From: an uncultured Roseiflexaceae bacterium
GTDB lineage: Bacteria > Chloroflexota > Chloroflexia > Chloroflexales > Roseiflexaceae
DNA: 6,324 nucleotides
Direction of reading: 5' to 3'
Assembly: GCA_903868295.1 (NCBI GenBank)
Contig: CAIPUQ010000119.1
Location: 1 to 6,324 of the forward strand
Shown here: positions 1 to 6,324 of the stretch, in pieces
How positions within the stretch are numbered: the stretch's first letter is position 1
Layout: each line of letters opens with the position of its first letter
The notes under the pieces: model-generated
The model's database searches: none
What the model saw: only the letters and a program-made list of their open reading frames with translations
What the model was told of the DNA's origin: nothing
Program-made: the position numbers and the translations under genes

Positions 1-8
1 GCGGACAC

Positions 9-15
9 AAAGGAG
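9..15 (+). promoter_or_regulatory. Shine-Dalgarno site of the alpha/beta hydrolase gene
   Basis: The sequence AAAGGAG lies six bases before the ATG at 22. It is a near-perfect anti-16S match at good spacing and fixes the start of the first gene. The 21 bases before the ATG contain no in-frame alternative start. The promoter is not in the window. Confidence 0.85.
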
Positions 16-21
16 TGTGAC

Positions 22-837
22 ATGGTGAATTGGACATCGGGGTTCATTCAATCCGGTACCGTCAAGATGCACTACCAGCGGGCTGGCCACGGGACGCCCG
101 TCATTTTGGCCCATGGATTCTCGGATCATGGTTCGTGTTGGAAGGCATTTGCCGAGCCATTAACGGCCGCGTATGATGTCGTGCTTATCGACGCACGCGG
201 ACACGGGCAATCATCAAATCCTGGTCACCAGTACACCCCAGCGGATCAAGCAGGTGATGTCCGTGCGTTAATCAGCCAGTTGCACCTGGCGCATCCATTC
301 ATCATCGGCCACTCCATGGGAGCAGGGATGGCACTCGCGGCAGCGGCAACGTACCCGGCAGCATTGCGTGGCGTCATCCTCGAAGATCCGCCATTGGTCG
401 AGTGGGTCGAACCCAAGCGCCAACCAGGCGAACCCATCCCACCGATGCACGCATGGATCAACAGCATCAAAGCGATGAGCACTGATCAACTCATCGTCCG
501 CTGCATCAGCGAAAATCCGACATGGCGCGCCCAGGAAATCCTGCACTGGGTCGAGTCCAAACAGCAGTTTAATGTTGATCGTGCGCCCGATGATCCGGCA
601 CGGATGACTCCATGGAAAACATACATGGCGCAGCTCGGCGTACCGGCACTGCTGATCGTCGGTGATACCACGCGCGGTGCGTTGGTGTCGGCAGAAACAG
701 CAGCGATTGCGCGTGCGTTGTCTGCACATCTCGAGGTCGGACTCATCCGGAACGTAGGACATTGCATTCGGCGTGAGGCACCCGATGCGTTCGCCGCAAT
801 GGCCGTCGAATTTCTGAAGCGACACAAGGAACACTAA
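22..837 (+). CDS. alpha/beta-fold hydrolase
   Basis: A complete 271-residue single-domain serine hydrolase of the alpha/beta-hydrolase fold, the usual length for the family. Visible landmarks in order: the oxyanion-hole segment HGFSD (residues 31-35), the DARGHGQS strand-turn motif (57-64), and the nucleophile elbow GHSMG with Ser98. The probable acid is Asp215 in VGDTT, and the catalytic His247 is in VGHCI. The region at about 125-200 between core strands should form the lid or cap that sets substrate choice. No signal peptide or membrane segment is seen, so it should be cytoplasmic. By family knowledge it cleaves an ester, lactone or similar bond, but the substrate cannot be read from sequence. 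The start is set by a strong Shine-Dalgarno site at 9-15. The stop overlaps the start of the M20 peptidase gene by one base, implying co-translation and possibly a shared pathway. Family assignment is firm; substrate is unknown. Confidence 0.93.
   Translation: MVNWTSGFIQSGTVKMHYQRAGHGTPVILAHGFSDHGSCWKAFAEPLTAAYDVVLIDARGHGQSSNPGHQYTPADQAGDVRALISQLHLAHPFIIGHSMGAGMALAAAATYPAALRGVILEDPPLVEWVEPKRQPGEPIPPMHAWINSIKAMSTDQLIVRCISENPTWRAQEILHWVESKQQFNVDRAPDDPARMTPWKTYMAQLGVPALLIVGDTTRGALVSAETAAIARALSAHLEVGLIRNVGHCIRREAPDAFAAMAVEFLKRHKEH
826..830 (+). promoter_or_regulatory. Shine-Dalgarno site of the M20 peptidase gene, inside the upstream gene
   Basis: AAGGA lies six bases before the ATG at 837, within the last codons of the hydrolase gene. 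Together with the TAATG stop-start overlap it supports ATG 837 as the start and suggests termination-reinitiation coupling. Confidence 0.8.
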
Positions 838-1964
838 TGCCATTCACGTATGACCTGTCCGAAGCTACCGCATTGACCCGAGCGCTGGTCGCCATCAAAT
901 CCTATCCTGGTGCAGAACATGCTTGCCAACAGGCTGTTGCAGACTGGTTCGTCCGCCATGGGATGACGCCCGAAATCTGGCAGACCTCGGCTGCACCGAA
1001 CGTGATTGTCAAAATCCACAACGGCGATGGGCCGACCATGCTCCTCAACGGTCATGTCGACACCGTATTGGCTGCCGAGGGATGGGACTGTGATCCGTGG
1101 GAAGGTCGATTGGACGGCGACCGGCTCTATGGCCTCGGTGCATGCGACATGAAGTCCGGCGTCGTTGCGAACATGCTCGTGACGCGGGCGTTTGCGCAGA
1201 ACCGTGATGCATGGCGTGGTACGCTCATTTTTTCATCGGTGGTCGACGAAGAAGCCTATTCGATTGGCGCGAATGCGATGATCGAACAAGGGATTCGTGC
1301 CGATTACTGCATCGTGTCCGAATCGGTCCACCCGACCATCAATATCGGTGCAACCGGCAAAATCCTTGTGCGTGCTGAGGTAATCGGCAAAGCCGCCCAT
1401 GGCTTCATGCCATGGCAAGGCATCAATGCGGCCAGTGAAGGAGCCAAGTTCGTCACGAAAGTGGACGAGCTCCCGCTCGGCAAACATCCCCGCATCCCCG
1501 CATCGCAATCGATATTGTCCTTCCTGAGTGGCAGTGCCCAATATGTGGTCACTATCCCCGAAAAGGCCGAGATTTTGGTGTCGCGGCAAACGGTCCCGGG
1601 CGAAACGCGTGAAGTGGTCATGAAGCAAATGCAGGATGTTGTTGACGGCTTGAACTCGCCAGCCACGATTCGCCTCACGACCCCGCCACCGTACTACCCG
1701 CCATTCGAGATCGACCCAAAGCACGCATTGGTTGTGGCAATGGAGCACGCGTATCAAGATGAATGGGGCGAACCAGCAGAATTGCGCTATTCGACGGGCG
1801 TCTCCGACGCGAATCTCACCGCAGAATTGGCACATATCCCGACGTTGCTGTATGGGCCATGGGGCGACAACTTCCACCAATGCAACGAGTGGGTCAACCT
1901 CCCTTCCATCATCAGTAGCTGCAACATGTTTACTGCGGTAATCCGCAAACTGTTGCCGGCATAA
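837..1964 (+). CDS. M20 family metallopeptidase / deacylase (ArgE/DapE/ACY1/CPG2 type)
   Basis: A complete 375-residue member of the M20 di-zinc amidohydrolases, which remove acyl groups or cleave terminal amino acids. The expected metal and catalytic residues are all present. HVD gives His73 and Asp75. GACDMKSG supplies the bridging Asp104. DEE gives the general base Glu138 and the ligand Glu139. SES gives Glu162, and the late FHQCNEWV gives His347. The lid/dimerisation domain spans roughly 170-285 and keeps the active-site His188 in AAHGFMPWQGINA. No signal peptide is seen, so it is probably cytoplasmic. Candidate reactions are N-acyl amino acid deacylation (ArgE-like), succinyl-diaminopimelate desuccinylation (DapE-like) or dipeptide/carboxypeptidase activity. 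Sequence alone does not separate them, and the neighbours are not arginine or lysine biosynthesis genes, so no symbol is given. The start overlaps the upstream hydrolase stop by one base, and a terminator begins 12 bases after the stop. Confidence 0.94.
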   Translation: MPFTYDLSEATALTRALVAIKSYPGAEHACQQAVADWFVRHGMTPEIWQTSAAPNVIVKIHNGDGPTMLLNGHVDTVLAAEGWDCDPWEGRLDGDRLYGLGACDMKSGVVANMLVTRAFAQNRDAWRGTLIFSSVVDEEAYSIGANAMIEQGIRADYCIVSESVHPTINIGATGKILVRAEVIGKAAHGFMPWQGINAASEGAKFVTKVDELPLGKHPRIPASQSILSFLSGSAQYVVTIPEKAEILVSRQTVPGETREVVMKQMQDVVDGLNSPATIRLTTPPPYYPPFEIDPKHALVVAMEHAYQDEWGEPAELRYSTGVSDANLTAELAHIPTLLYGPWGDNFHQCNEWVNLPSIISSCNMFTAVIRKLLPA

Positions 1965-1975
1965 CATTGCCCACA

Positions 1976-2007
1976 AGAGCGCCCCACAGCATGCTGTGGG
2001 GCGTTTT
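1976..2007 (+). terminator. Rho-independent terminator of the hydrolase-M20 unit
   Basis: The arms CGCCCCACAGCA (1980-1991) and TGCTGTGGGGCG (1992-2003) are exact reverse complements, forming a GC-rich stem with a small loop at its centre. TTTT follows at 2004-2007. A further weak A-U/G-U extension pairs 1976-1979 with 2004-2007. The hairpin lies between convergent genes. Read on the - strand it is followed by CTCTTGT, a poor U-tract, so it may also stop the rhamnosidase transcript, but less well. Confidence 0.88.
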
Positions 2008-2033
2008 CGTATGGTGAACGTTGTTTGTGCGCG

Positions 2034-4718
2034 CTACCCCAAAACACTCGTGAAGGTATAAGTGCCTGCCCCGAGGGTGACCGTTGGACCGTGCTGCGTA
2101 TCGTTCGTGGCGACCTTTTTGCTGTCGAGGCGGATGCTCTTGCGGTCAGACGTCGGCACGATGACGTCCGCGACGCACCCTGGTGGGATGGTGACGGTGA
2201 GGGTCAGGTGTGTGCCTTTGTGCTTCCAGGCGCTCTTGTAGGTGCCGAACTGCGACGTATATGCGCCTGAAACCTCACGGATGCCACCGCCGGGCTGCGG
2301 TGCGATGAGTGCGGTCTGGAATCCGGGCTGGTCTGGATGATCACAGATACCCACCATGACCCGCATCATCCAATCACCGACGCAGCCATAGGCGAAATGG
2401 TTGAATGAGTTCATGGTTGGTGTCTGCAAGCCGAATTCGTGGTGAATTGAGTCCCAGCGCTCCCACATCGTGGTTGCGCCTTGGGTGACGGGGTACAGCC
2501 ACGACGGGAACTCTTGTTGGAGCAACAGTCGGTACGCGGTCTCGTTTGCGCCACCACGGGTGAGGGCCGGTAACAGGTGCATGGTGCCCACAAACCCCGT
2601 CGACAAGTGCATACCACGACGGGCGATCTCGAGCTTGAGCCGATGCGTCGCCGGTGCAATGAGGTGTTGCGGCAACAAATCGAGATTGAGTGCCAGCGCG
2701 TAATTTGTTTGTGTCTCGGCGTTGAGGGGCATGTTGAGGTGCACGAGGTGCGGGTGGACGTTGGTAATATCACCTACGACCGCGCCGGACTCGGCGACGT
2801 GGGCTGCGTTGAAGGCAGCACGGACATCAGCGGCGAGCTTCGTGTATGATTCGACCGCTGGGGTGTTGCCCACTGCTGCGGCCATCTGCGCCATCAGCGA
2901 TGCGTCGTGTGCCCAATAGGCGGTACCAATGAGGTCGCGGGCGGTGGCCGAGTCCATCGCGACCCAGTCGCCGTAGTCGTTGCCGCGGCGGTTGAGCCGG
3001 CGCAGGTTCGGGTTTGTCTCGAGCAGGAACTGCATCCAACGCTCCATCGCTTCCCAGTTTTCGGTGATGAAGGTGGTGTCGCCGTACATCCGCCACAAGG
3101 TCCACGGTACCACGACGCCGCAGTCACCCCAGGCGGGTGCGCCTTCGGCTTCGACGACGATGCGTGGGGCGACGTCGGGGAACGCGCCCGATGCATGTTG
3201 CCCATCGCGCACGTCGCGCATCCACTTGGTCAGGTAGGCCGCGCTGTCCATCTGGTAGATGCCGGTACGCACATAAATCTGCATGTCGCCGGTCCAGCCC
3301 AGGCGTTCGTCACGCTGAGGACAGTCTGTCGGGACCGACAAGAAGTTGCCGCGCTGGCCCCAGCGGATATTCTTCCAGAGTTGGTTGAGCAACTTCTCGG
3401 AGCTCTTGAATTCGCCGGTCAATGGGGCATCAACGTGCATCACGCAGCCATCGACGTCGTCGGCGTGGGGTGCTTTGTCGAGCCCGGTGATTTCGACAAA
3501 ACGAAATCCTTTGTAGGTGAATGTCGGTTCGATCCACCGCTCCGTGCCGTCGAGGATGAAGGTATCGGTCTGCTTGGCAGCTCGCAGATTGATAGTGTGG
3601 AGTGAGCCATCGGGGTTGAGGATTTCGCCGTAGCGGATGGTGAGTTTGTGCCCTGCGGGACCGTGCACTTTGAGGCGCATGTAGCCCGCGTAGATTTGCC
3701 CGAAGTCTACGATATAGACCTTGGGTGCGGGTTGGGTGACGCGTTTGACTGGCAGTGACTCGATGATGCGCAGCGGCGGGGACGTGTCGGGGCTCATGAC
3801 ACCGGCGTAATTGATGGTTTTGACTTTCTTCCAGCTCGCGCTGACCGCCGGGTCTGTGTCCCACCCATGGGTTTGGCGGCTGTAGTCGATGGTTGCGCCC
3901 ATATAAAAATCTGCTGCGCGGATGTAGCTGTCGCGCCCACGCCAATCCTTCGATGTGACGACGGTTTGGGTGCTGCCGTCGGCGTAATTGACCACCAGCC
4001 GACAACGAAATGCAGGGTGTTTGCCATAATTGGTGAAGTTGTTTTCAAAACCCAGGTAGCCACTGTACCAGCCGTCGCCGATGTGGGCGGCAAGGAGCTG
4101 CTGCGACGCACCGAGCATATCGGTGACATCGTATGCCTGATACATGACTCGATGGTGATAATCGCTCCACCCTGGCGTCAATATGCGGTCGCCCACAACG
4201 GTGCCATTGATGCGCACCTCGTAGACGCCCAAGGCACTGACATACAGGGTGGCACTGCTGACCGCACCGTTCGTCTTGAATCCATGGGTGAGTTGGGCGG
4301 CGGGGGCGCTCATTTGGCCCTCGTCTTTGGGCGTAGGGAACGCAATCCAGGCAGCGTCGTCCCATGCGCTTGCGGGGATGCCGTGCTGCCAGAGCGCGGC
4401 GGTGCTCCAGCCACTGGCGACGTCGTGTTCGTCCCAGATGCGCACGTGCCAATAGACCGTTTGCCCTGCCGTTACTGCAGGCCCTGTATAGCGCACGGAT
4501 GCACTCAGCCCGGCCTCTTGGCGGCCACTATCCCAACGCAGGGCGGCGTCTTTTTTGAGGGCAGACGGTGTATCGGCGACGCGGATTTGATATGCAGTTT
4601 GGCGTGCACCATTGCCACCACCGCTCAAGCGCCAACTCAAGCGGGGATTGGCCTCTTCAACGCCGCGTGGTTCAATCAGATATTCGGTTCTCAGACCGAC
4701 AGGACGGATGCTAGGCAT
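2034..4718 (-). CDS. alpha-L-rhamnosidase, glycoside hydrolase family 78
   Basis: A complete 894-residue GH78 enzyme, within the family's usual size. It should release terminal alpha-L-rhamnose from glycosides or rhamno-oligosaccharides with inversion. Domain order matches the family. Residues 1-115 are a fibronectin-like N-terminal module (LSWRL, WDSGRQ, YWHVRIWD). Residues about 140-300 are the Bac_rhamnosid_N beta-domain (GVYEVRINGTVVGDRILTPG). Residues about 330-430 are a beta-sandwich (DFGQIYAGYMRL, YKGFRFVEI). The (alpha/alpha)6 catalytic barrel runs about 435-785, and the C-terminal beta-sandwich about 795-894. The barrel holds DCPQRDERLGWTGD at 465-478, with Glu471 as predicted general acid and Asp465 and Asp478 as sugar-binding acids. 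MWERWDS carries the predicted general base Glu753. YGDW (582-585) and WGDCGVVVPW (530-539) are also conserved-looking. There is no signal peptide, and an in-frame TGA at 4740-4742 with no start codon between rules out a longer N-terminus. It is therefore probably cytoplasmic. No rhamnose catabolism, transporter or regulator gene is adjacent in the window. Confidence 0.95.
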   Translation of the reverse strand: MPSIRPVGLRTEYLIEPRGVEEANPRLSWRLSGGGNGARQTAYQIRVADTPSALKKDAALRWDSGRQEAGLSASVRYTGPAVTAGQTVYWHVRIWDEHDVASGWSTAALWQHGIPASAWDDAAWIAFPTPKDEGQMSAPAAQLTHGFKTNGAVSSATLYVSALGVYEVRINGTVVGDRILTPGWSDYHHRVMYQAYDVTDMLGASQQLLAAHIGDGWYSGYLGFENNFTNYGKHPAFRCRLVVNYADGSTQTVVTSKDWRGRDSYIRAADFYMGATIDYSRQTHGWDTDPAVSASWKKVKTINYAGVMSPDTSPPLRIIESLPVKRVTQPAPKVYIVDFGQIYAGYMRLKVHGPAGHKLTIRYGEILNPDGSLHTINLRAAKQTDTFILDGTERWIEPTFTYKGFRFVEITGLDKAPHADDVDGCVMHVDAPLTGEFKSSEKLLNQLWKNIRWGQRGNFLSVPTDCPQRDERLGWTGDMQIYVRTGIYQMDSAAYLTKWMRDVRDGQHASGAFPDVAPRIVVEAEGAPAWGDCGVVVPWTLWRMYGDTTFITENWEAMERWMQFLLETNPNLRRLNRRGNDYGDWVAMDSATARDLIGTAYWAHDASLMAQMAAAVGNTPAVESYTKLAADVRAAFNAAHVAESGAVVGDITNVHPHLVHLNMPLNAETQTNYALALNLDLLPQHLIAPATHRLKLEIARRGMHLSTGFVGTMHLLPALTRGGANETAYRLLLQQEFPSWLYPVTQGATTMWERWDSIHHEFGLQTPTMNSFNHFAYGCVGDWMMRVMVGICDHPDQPGFQTALIAPQPGGGIREVSGAYTSQFGTYKSAWKHKGTHLTLTVTIPPGCVADVIVPTSDRKSIRLDSKKVATNDTQHGPTVTLGAGTYTFTSVLG

Positions 4719-4724
4719 AGAACG

Positions 4725-4730
4725 CTCCTT
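4725..4730 (-). promoter_or_regulatory. Shine-Dalgarno site of the rhamnosidase gene
   Basis: On the - strand AAGGAG lies six bases before the ATG whose last base in window order is 4716. It is a strong match at ideal spacing and confirms the start at 4718. Confidence 0.85.
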
Positions 4731-4767
4731 TGCAGAGAATCACGACGATGTGTGCTTGTATCCTACC

Positions 4768-4799
4768 AAAAAACCCGTACTCTGTTTCAGAGTACGGGT
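4768..4799 (-). terminator. Rho-independent terminator of the DEAD-box helicase gene
   Basis: Read on the - strand, ACCCGTACTCTG (4799-4788) pairs perfectly over 12 bp with CAGAGTACGGGT (4784-4773) around a three-base AAA loop. A run of T follows (complement of the A-run 4768-4773, one base of which pairs in the stem). It starts about 25 bases after the helicase stop, as expected for a canonical intrinsic terminator. It separates the helicase transcript from the rhamnosidase gene about 50 bases further on. On the + strand there is no U-tract after the stem. Confidence 0.92.
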
Positions 4800-4824
4800 C
4801 TGGACACATGGACGGTACAGTGGG

Positions 4825-6324
4825 TTAATTGCCTTTTTTGGCAACCACGATGTTTGCACGGACCTTGTGACCACGGATGGTGGCACGGTTCAGCACATCG
4901 ATGACCTTGCGGGCATCGCGTGACGGGACGCTGACATACGAGAATCCGTCGTGGAGCTCGATGCTGCCGATAAGGCGGCCGGGGATGTTGGCTTCGTTGG
5001 CGATGGCGCCGACGATGTCACCTGCACGGATACCTTTTTCGCGGCCGATGTCGAGCCAGAGTCGTACCGACTCGCGGTCCTGTGGACGGAACGGCTTGTC
5101 GCCGTTGCCACGCGGAGCAGATGCAGGTGCTGTTTGGTACCCACGAGCTGCAGCGTTGATGGAGTTGATGATGGGATCATGGTCGCTGCCGTGAAGCTGT
5201 TCGCCAAACGCGATGCGCAACGCGGCTGCAGCGATGGTTTCGAGGTTGTGACCTTCGCCCATACCCTGGATGAGGGCACGCTCGGTCGACAAATCTTCTT
5301 TGGTGATGGTGTCGAGCACCTTTTGGGCGAGCTGGGATTTTTGCTTGAGGCGCAAATCAGCCAGCGTCGGCAATGGTGCGGTGGCGATGGGTGCTTTGGT
5401 CATGCGCTCAATGGTACGCAACACAAAGCGCTCGCGCGGGGTCGTAATCGAAATCGCGACACCACTGCGACCGGCGCGACCAGTGCGGCCGATGCGGTGG
5501 ACGTAGATTTCGGGGTCGGGTGGCAATTCGTAATTAATGACGTGGGTGACGTGATCGACGTCGAGTCCGCGTGCTGCCACGTCCGTTGCGACCAAAATGT
5601 CACTCTGGTTCGTGCGGAAGCGGTGCATCACGCGGTCACGTTGGGTCTGCGAAAGCTCACCATGGAGCGTGTCACAGTTGAACCCACGGGCCGTGAGTTT
5701 TTCGCCGACGTTGTCGACATCCATGCGGGTACGACAGAAAATCATCGCTGCGCTGGGCTGTTCGAATTGCAACAAACGTGACAAGACTTCGAAGCGATCG
5801 CTGTGCAATGCTTCGTAGGCACGCTGTTCGATGTGCTCTGCAGTCTGCTGCTTGGATGCAATTGCGATGAGTTGAGGATTGGTCATGTAGCGCTTGGTGA
5901 GGCGCAAAATGGCGTCCGGCATGGTCGCAGAATACAGGGAAGTTTGATGTGGGGTGGGCAATCCAGCAAGGATTGTTTCGACATCATCAATAAAGCCCAT
6001 TGCCAACATTTCGTCGGCTTCGTCCAATACGACACTCTGGACCGTCTTGAGCGAAATGCTGCCGCGGTTCATGTGGTCGATCAAACGGCCTGGTGTGGCC
6101 ACCAAGACATGAACGCCAGCATGCATCGAACGCAGCTGGGTGGAGATTGGCTGTCCGCCATATATCGCGACGACGTTGAGGCGACGGTGTTTGGCATAGC
6201 CTTTGAAGGCAGTTGCCACTTGTACGGCCAACTCACGGGTTGGGGTCAGTACAAGTACTTGTGCCTCACGACGATCCGTATCAATGCGATCAATCAACGG
6301 CAATGCATATGCAGCCGTCTTCCC
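4825..6324 (-). CDS. DEAD-box ATP-dependent RNA helicase with C-terminal DbpA-type RNA-binding domain (5'-truncated by window edge)
   Basis: 499 codons of a longer gene are visible; the start lies beyond 6324. The first visible residues are GKTAAYALPL, the end of Walker A motif I. The Q motif and N-terminus (roughly 50 residues expected) are missing. A TTG at 6303-6301 is an internal leucine, not a start. Counting from that leucine, the visible motifs are PTRELA (Ia, 21-26), GG (49-50), TPGR (Ib, 70-73), DEAD (II, 94-97), SAT (III, 125-127), and IFCRTR (IV, 188-193). Then come ATDVAARGLDV (V, 239-249) and HRIGRTGRAGR (VI, 269-279). These complete both RecA-like domains. A helical region (about 310-375) and a short Pro/Gly-rich linker (about 388-411) precede the C-terminal DbpA-like RNA-binding fold (about 412-488). 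The protein unwinds or remodels RNA using ATP. By architecture it resembles DeaD/CsdA and DbpA proteins of cold adaptation, ribosome assembly and mRNA turnover; the exact RNA target cannot be read. The stop is TAA at 4827-4825, followed by a strong terminator. Confidence 0.95.
   Translation of the reverse strand, partial: GKTAAYALPLIDRIDTDRREAQVLVLTPTRELAVQVATAFKGYAKHRRLNVVAIYGGQPISTQLRSMHAGVHVLVATPGRLIDHMNRGSISLKTVQSVVLDEADEMLAMGFIDDVETILAGLPTPHQTSLYSATMPDAILRLTKRYMTNPQLIAIASKQQTAEHIEQRAYEALHSDRFEVLSRLLQFEQPSAAMIFCRTRMDVDNVGEKLTARGFNCDTLHGELSQTQRDRVMHRFRTNQSDILVATDVAARGLDVDHVTHVINYELPPDPEIYVHRIGRTGRAGRSGVAISITTPRERFVLRTIERMTKAPIATAPLPTLADLRLKQKSQLAQKVLDTITKEDLSTERALIQGMGEGHNLETIAAAALRIAFGEQLHGSDHDPIINSINAAARGYQTAPASAPRGNGDKPFRPQDRESVRLWLDIGREKGIRAGDIVGAIANEANIPGRLIGSIELHDGFSYVSVPSRDARKVIDVLNRATIRGHKVRANIVVAKKGN

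Noticed and set aside
1233..1976. A 247-codon open frame on the - strand opposite the M20 gene
   Set aside because: It is rich in Cys, His, Trp and Arg with no recognisable motif, and it is fully explained as the complement of a conserved peptidase gene.
2025..2270. A possible small + strand gene (81 codons) starting in the convergent gap
   Set aside because: It starts just downstream of the terminator, has no Shine-Dalgarno match, and is otherwise entirely antisense to the rhamnosidase C-terminus.
2907..3605. A 232-codon open frame on the + strand opposite the rhamnosidase catalytic domain
   Set aside because: It is the antisense shadow of the most conserved part of the GH78 barrel, with no recognisable protein family.
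4773..4799. The inverted repeat considered as an operator or riboswitch for the rhamnosidase
   Set aside because: The hairpin is immediately followed by a T-run in the helicase direction and lies just after its stop codon. An intrinsic terminator explains it fully, and no aptamer-like conserved structure is seen.
3867..4904. A 345-codon open frame on the + strand opposite the rhamnosidase, running through the terminator and into the helicase 3' end
   Set aside because: It is antisense to a well-supported enzyme, crosses the intergenic hairpin, has no recognisable domain, and its composition follows the opposite strand's codons. Long shadow frames are common at this GC.
4951..5781. A 276-codon open frame on the + strand opposite the helicase
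   Set aside because: It is the complement of helicase motifs IV-VI and the C-terminal region, with no domain of its own.

Overview
The window is a bacterial chromosomal segment of moderately high GC (judged by eye, not computed). It carries four protein-coding genes packed closely together. Nothing in it looks mobile, phage-derived or CRISPR-like, and I saw no RNA genes. The organism cannot be fixed from the sequence. The family mix and codon style would fit a free-living heterotroph such as a Chloroflexota member, but that is a low-confidence impression.

Left part (1-2007, + strand): an alpha/beta-fold hydrolase and an M20-family zinc peptidase/deacylase overlap by one base (TAATG). Each has its own Shine-Dalgarno sequence. 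They form a translationally coupled two-gene unit, or the end of a longer operon entering from the left. The unit closes with a strong hairpin terminator built on a perfect 24-base palindrome.

Middle (2034-4718, - strand): a full-length GH78 alpha-L-rhamnosidase of 894 residues converges on the first pair. Its catalytic motifs are intact and it has no signal peptide, so it probably acts in the cytoplasm on imported rhamnosides or rhamno-oligosaccharides.

Right part (4825-6324, - strand): most of a DEAD-box RNA helicase with a C-terminal DbpA-type RNA-binding domain. The gene runs off the right edge, so its true start is outside the window. The last visible residues are the GKT of the Walker A motif. 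A second clear hairpin terminator (4768-4799) separates it from the rhamnosidase downstream.

The three transcription units have no obvious shared pathway: hydrolysis of an ester- or amide-type small molecule, rhamnoside breakdown, and RNA remodelling. Apart from the coupled hydrolase pair the region looks ordinary, and I found no convincing evidence of an undescribed system. All space outside genes is short (under 110 bases per gap) and is accounted for by the ribosome binding sites and terminators listed.
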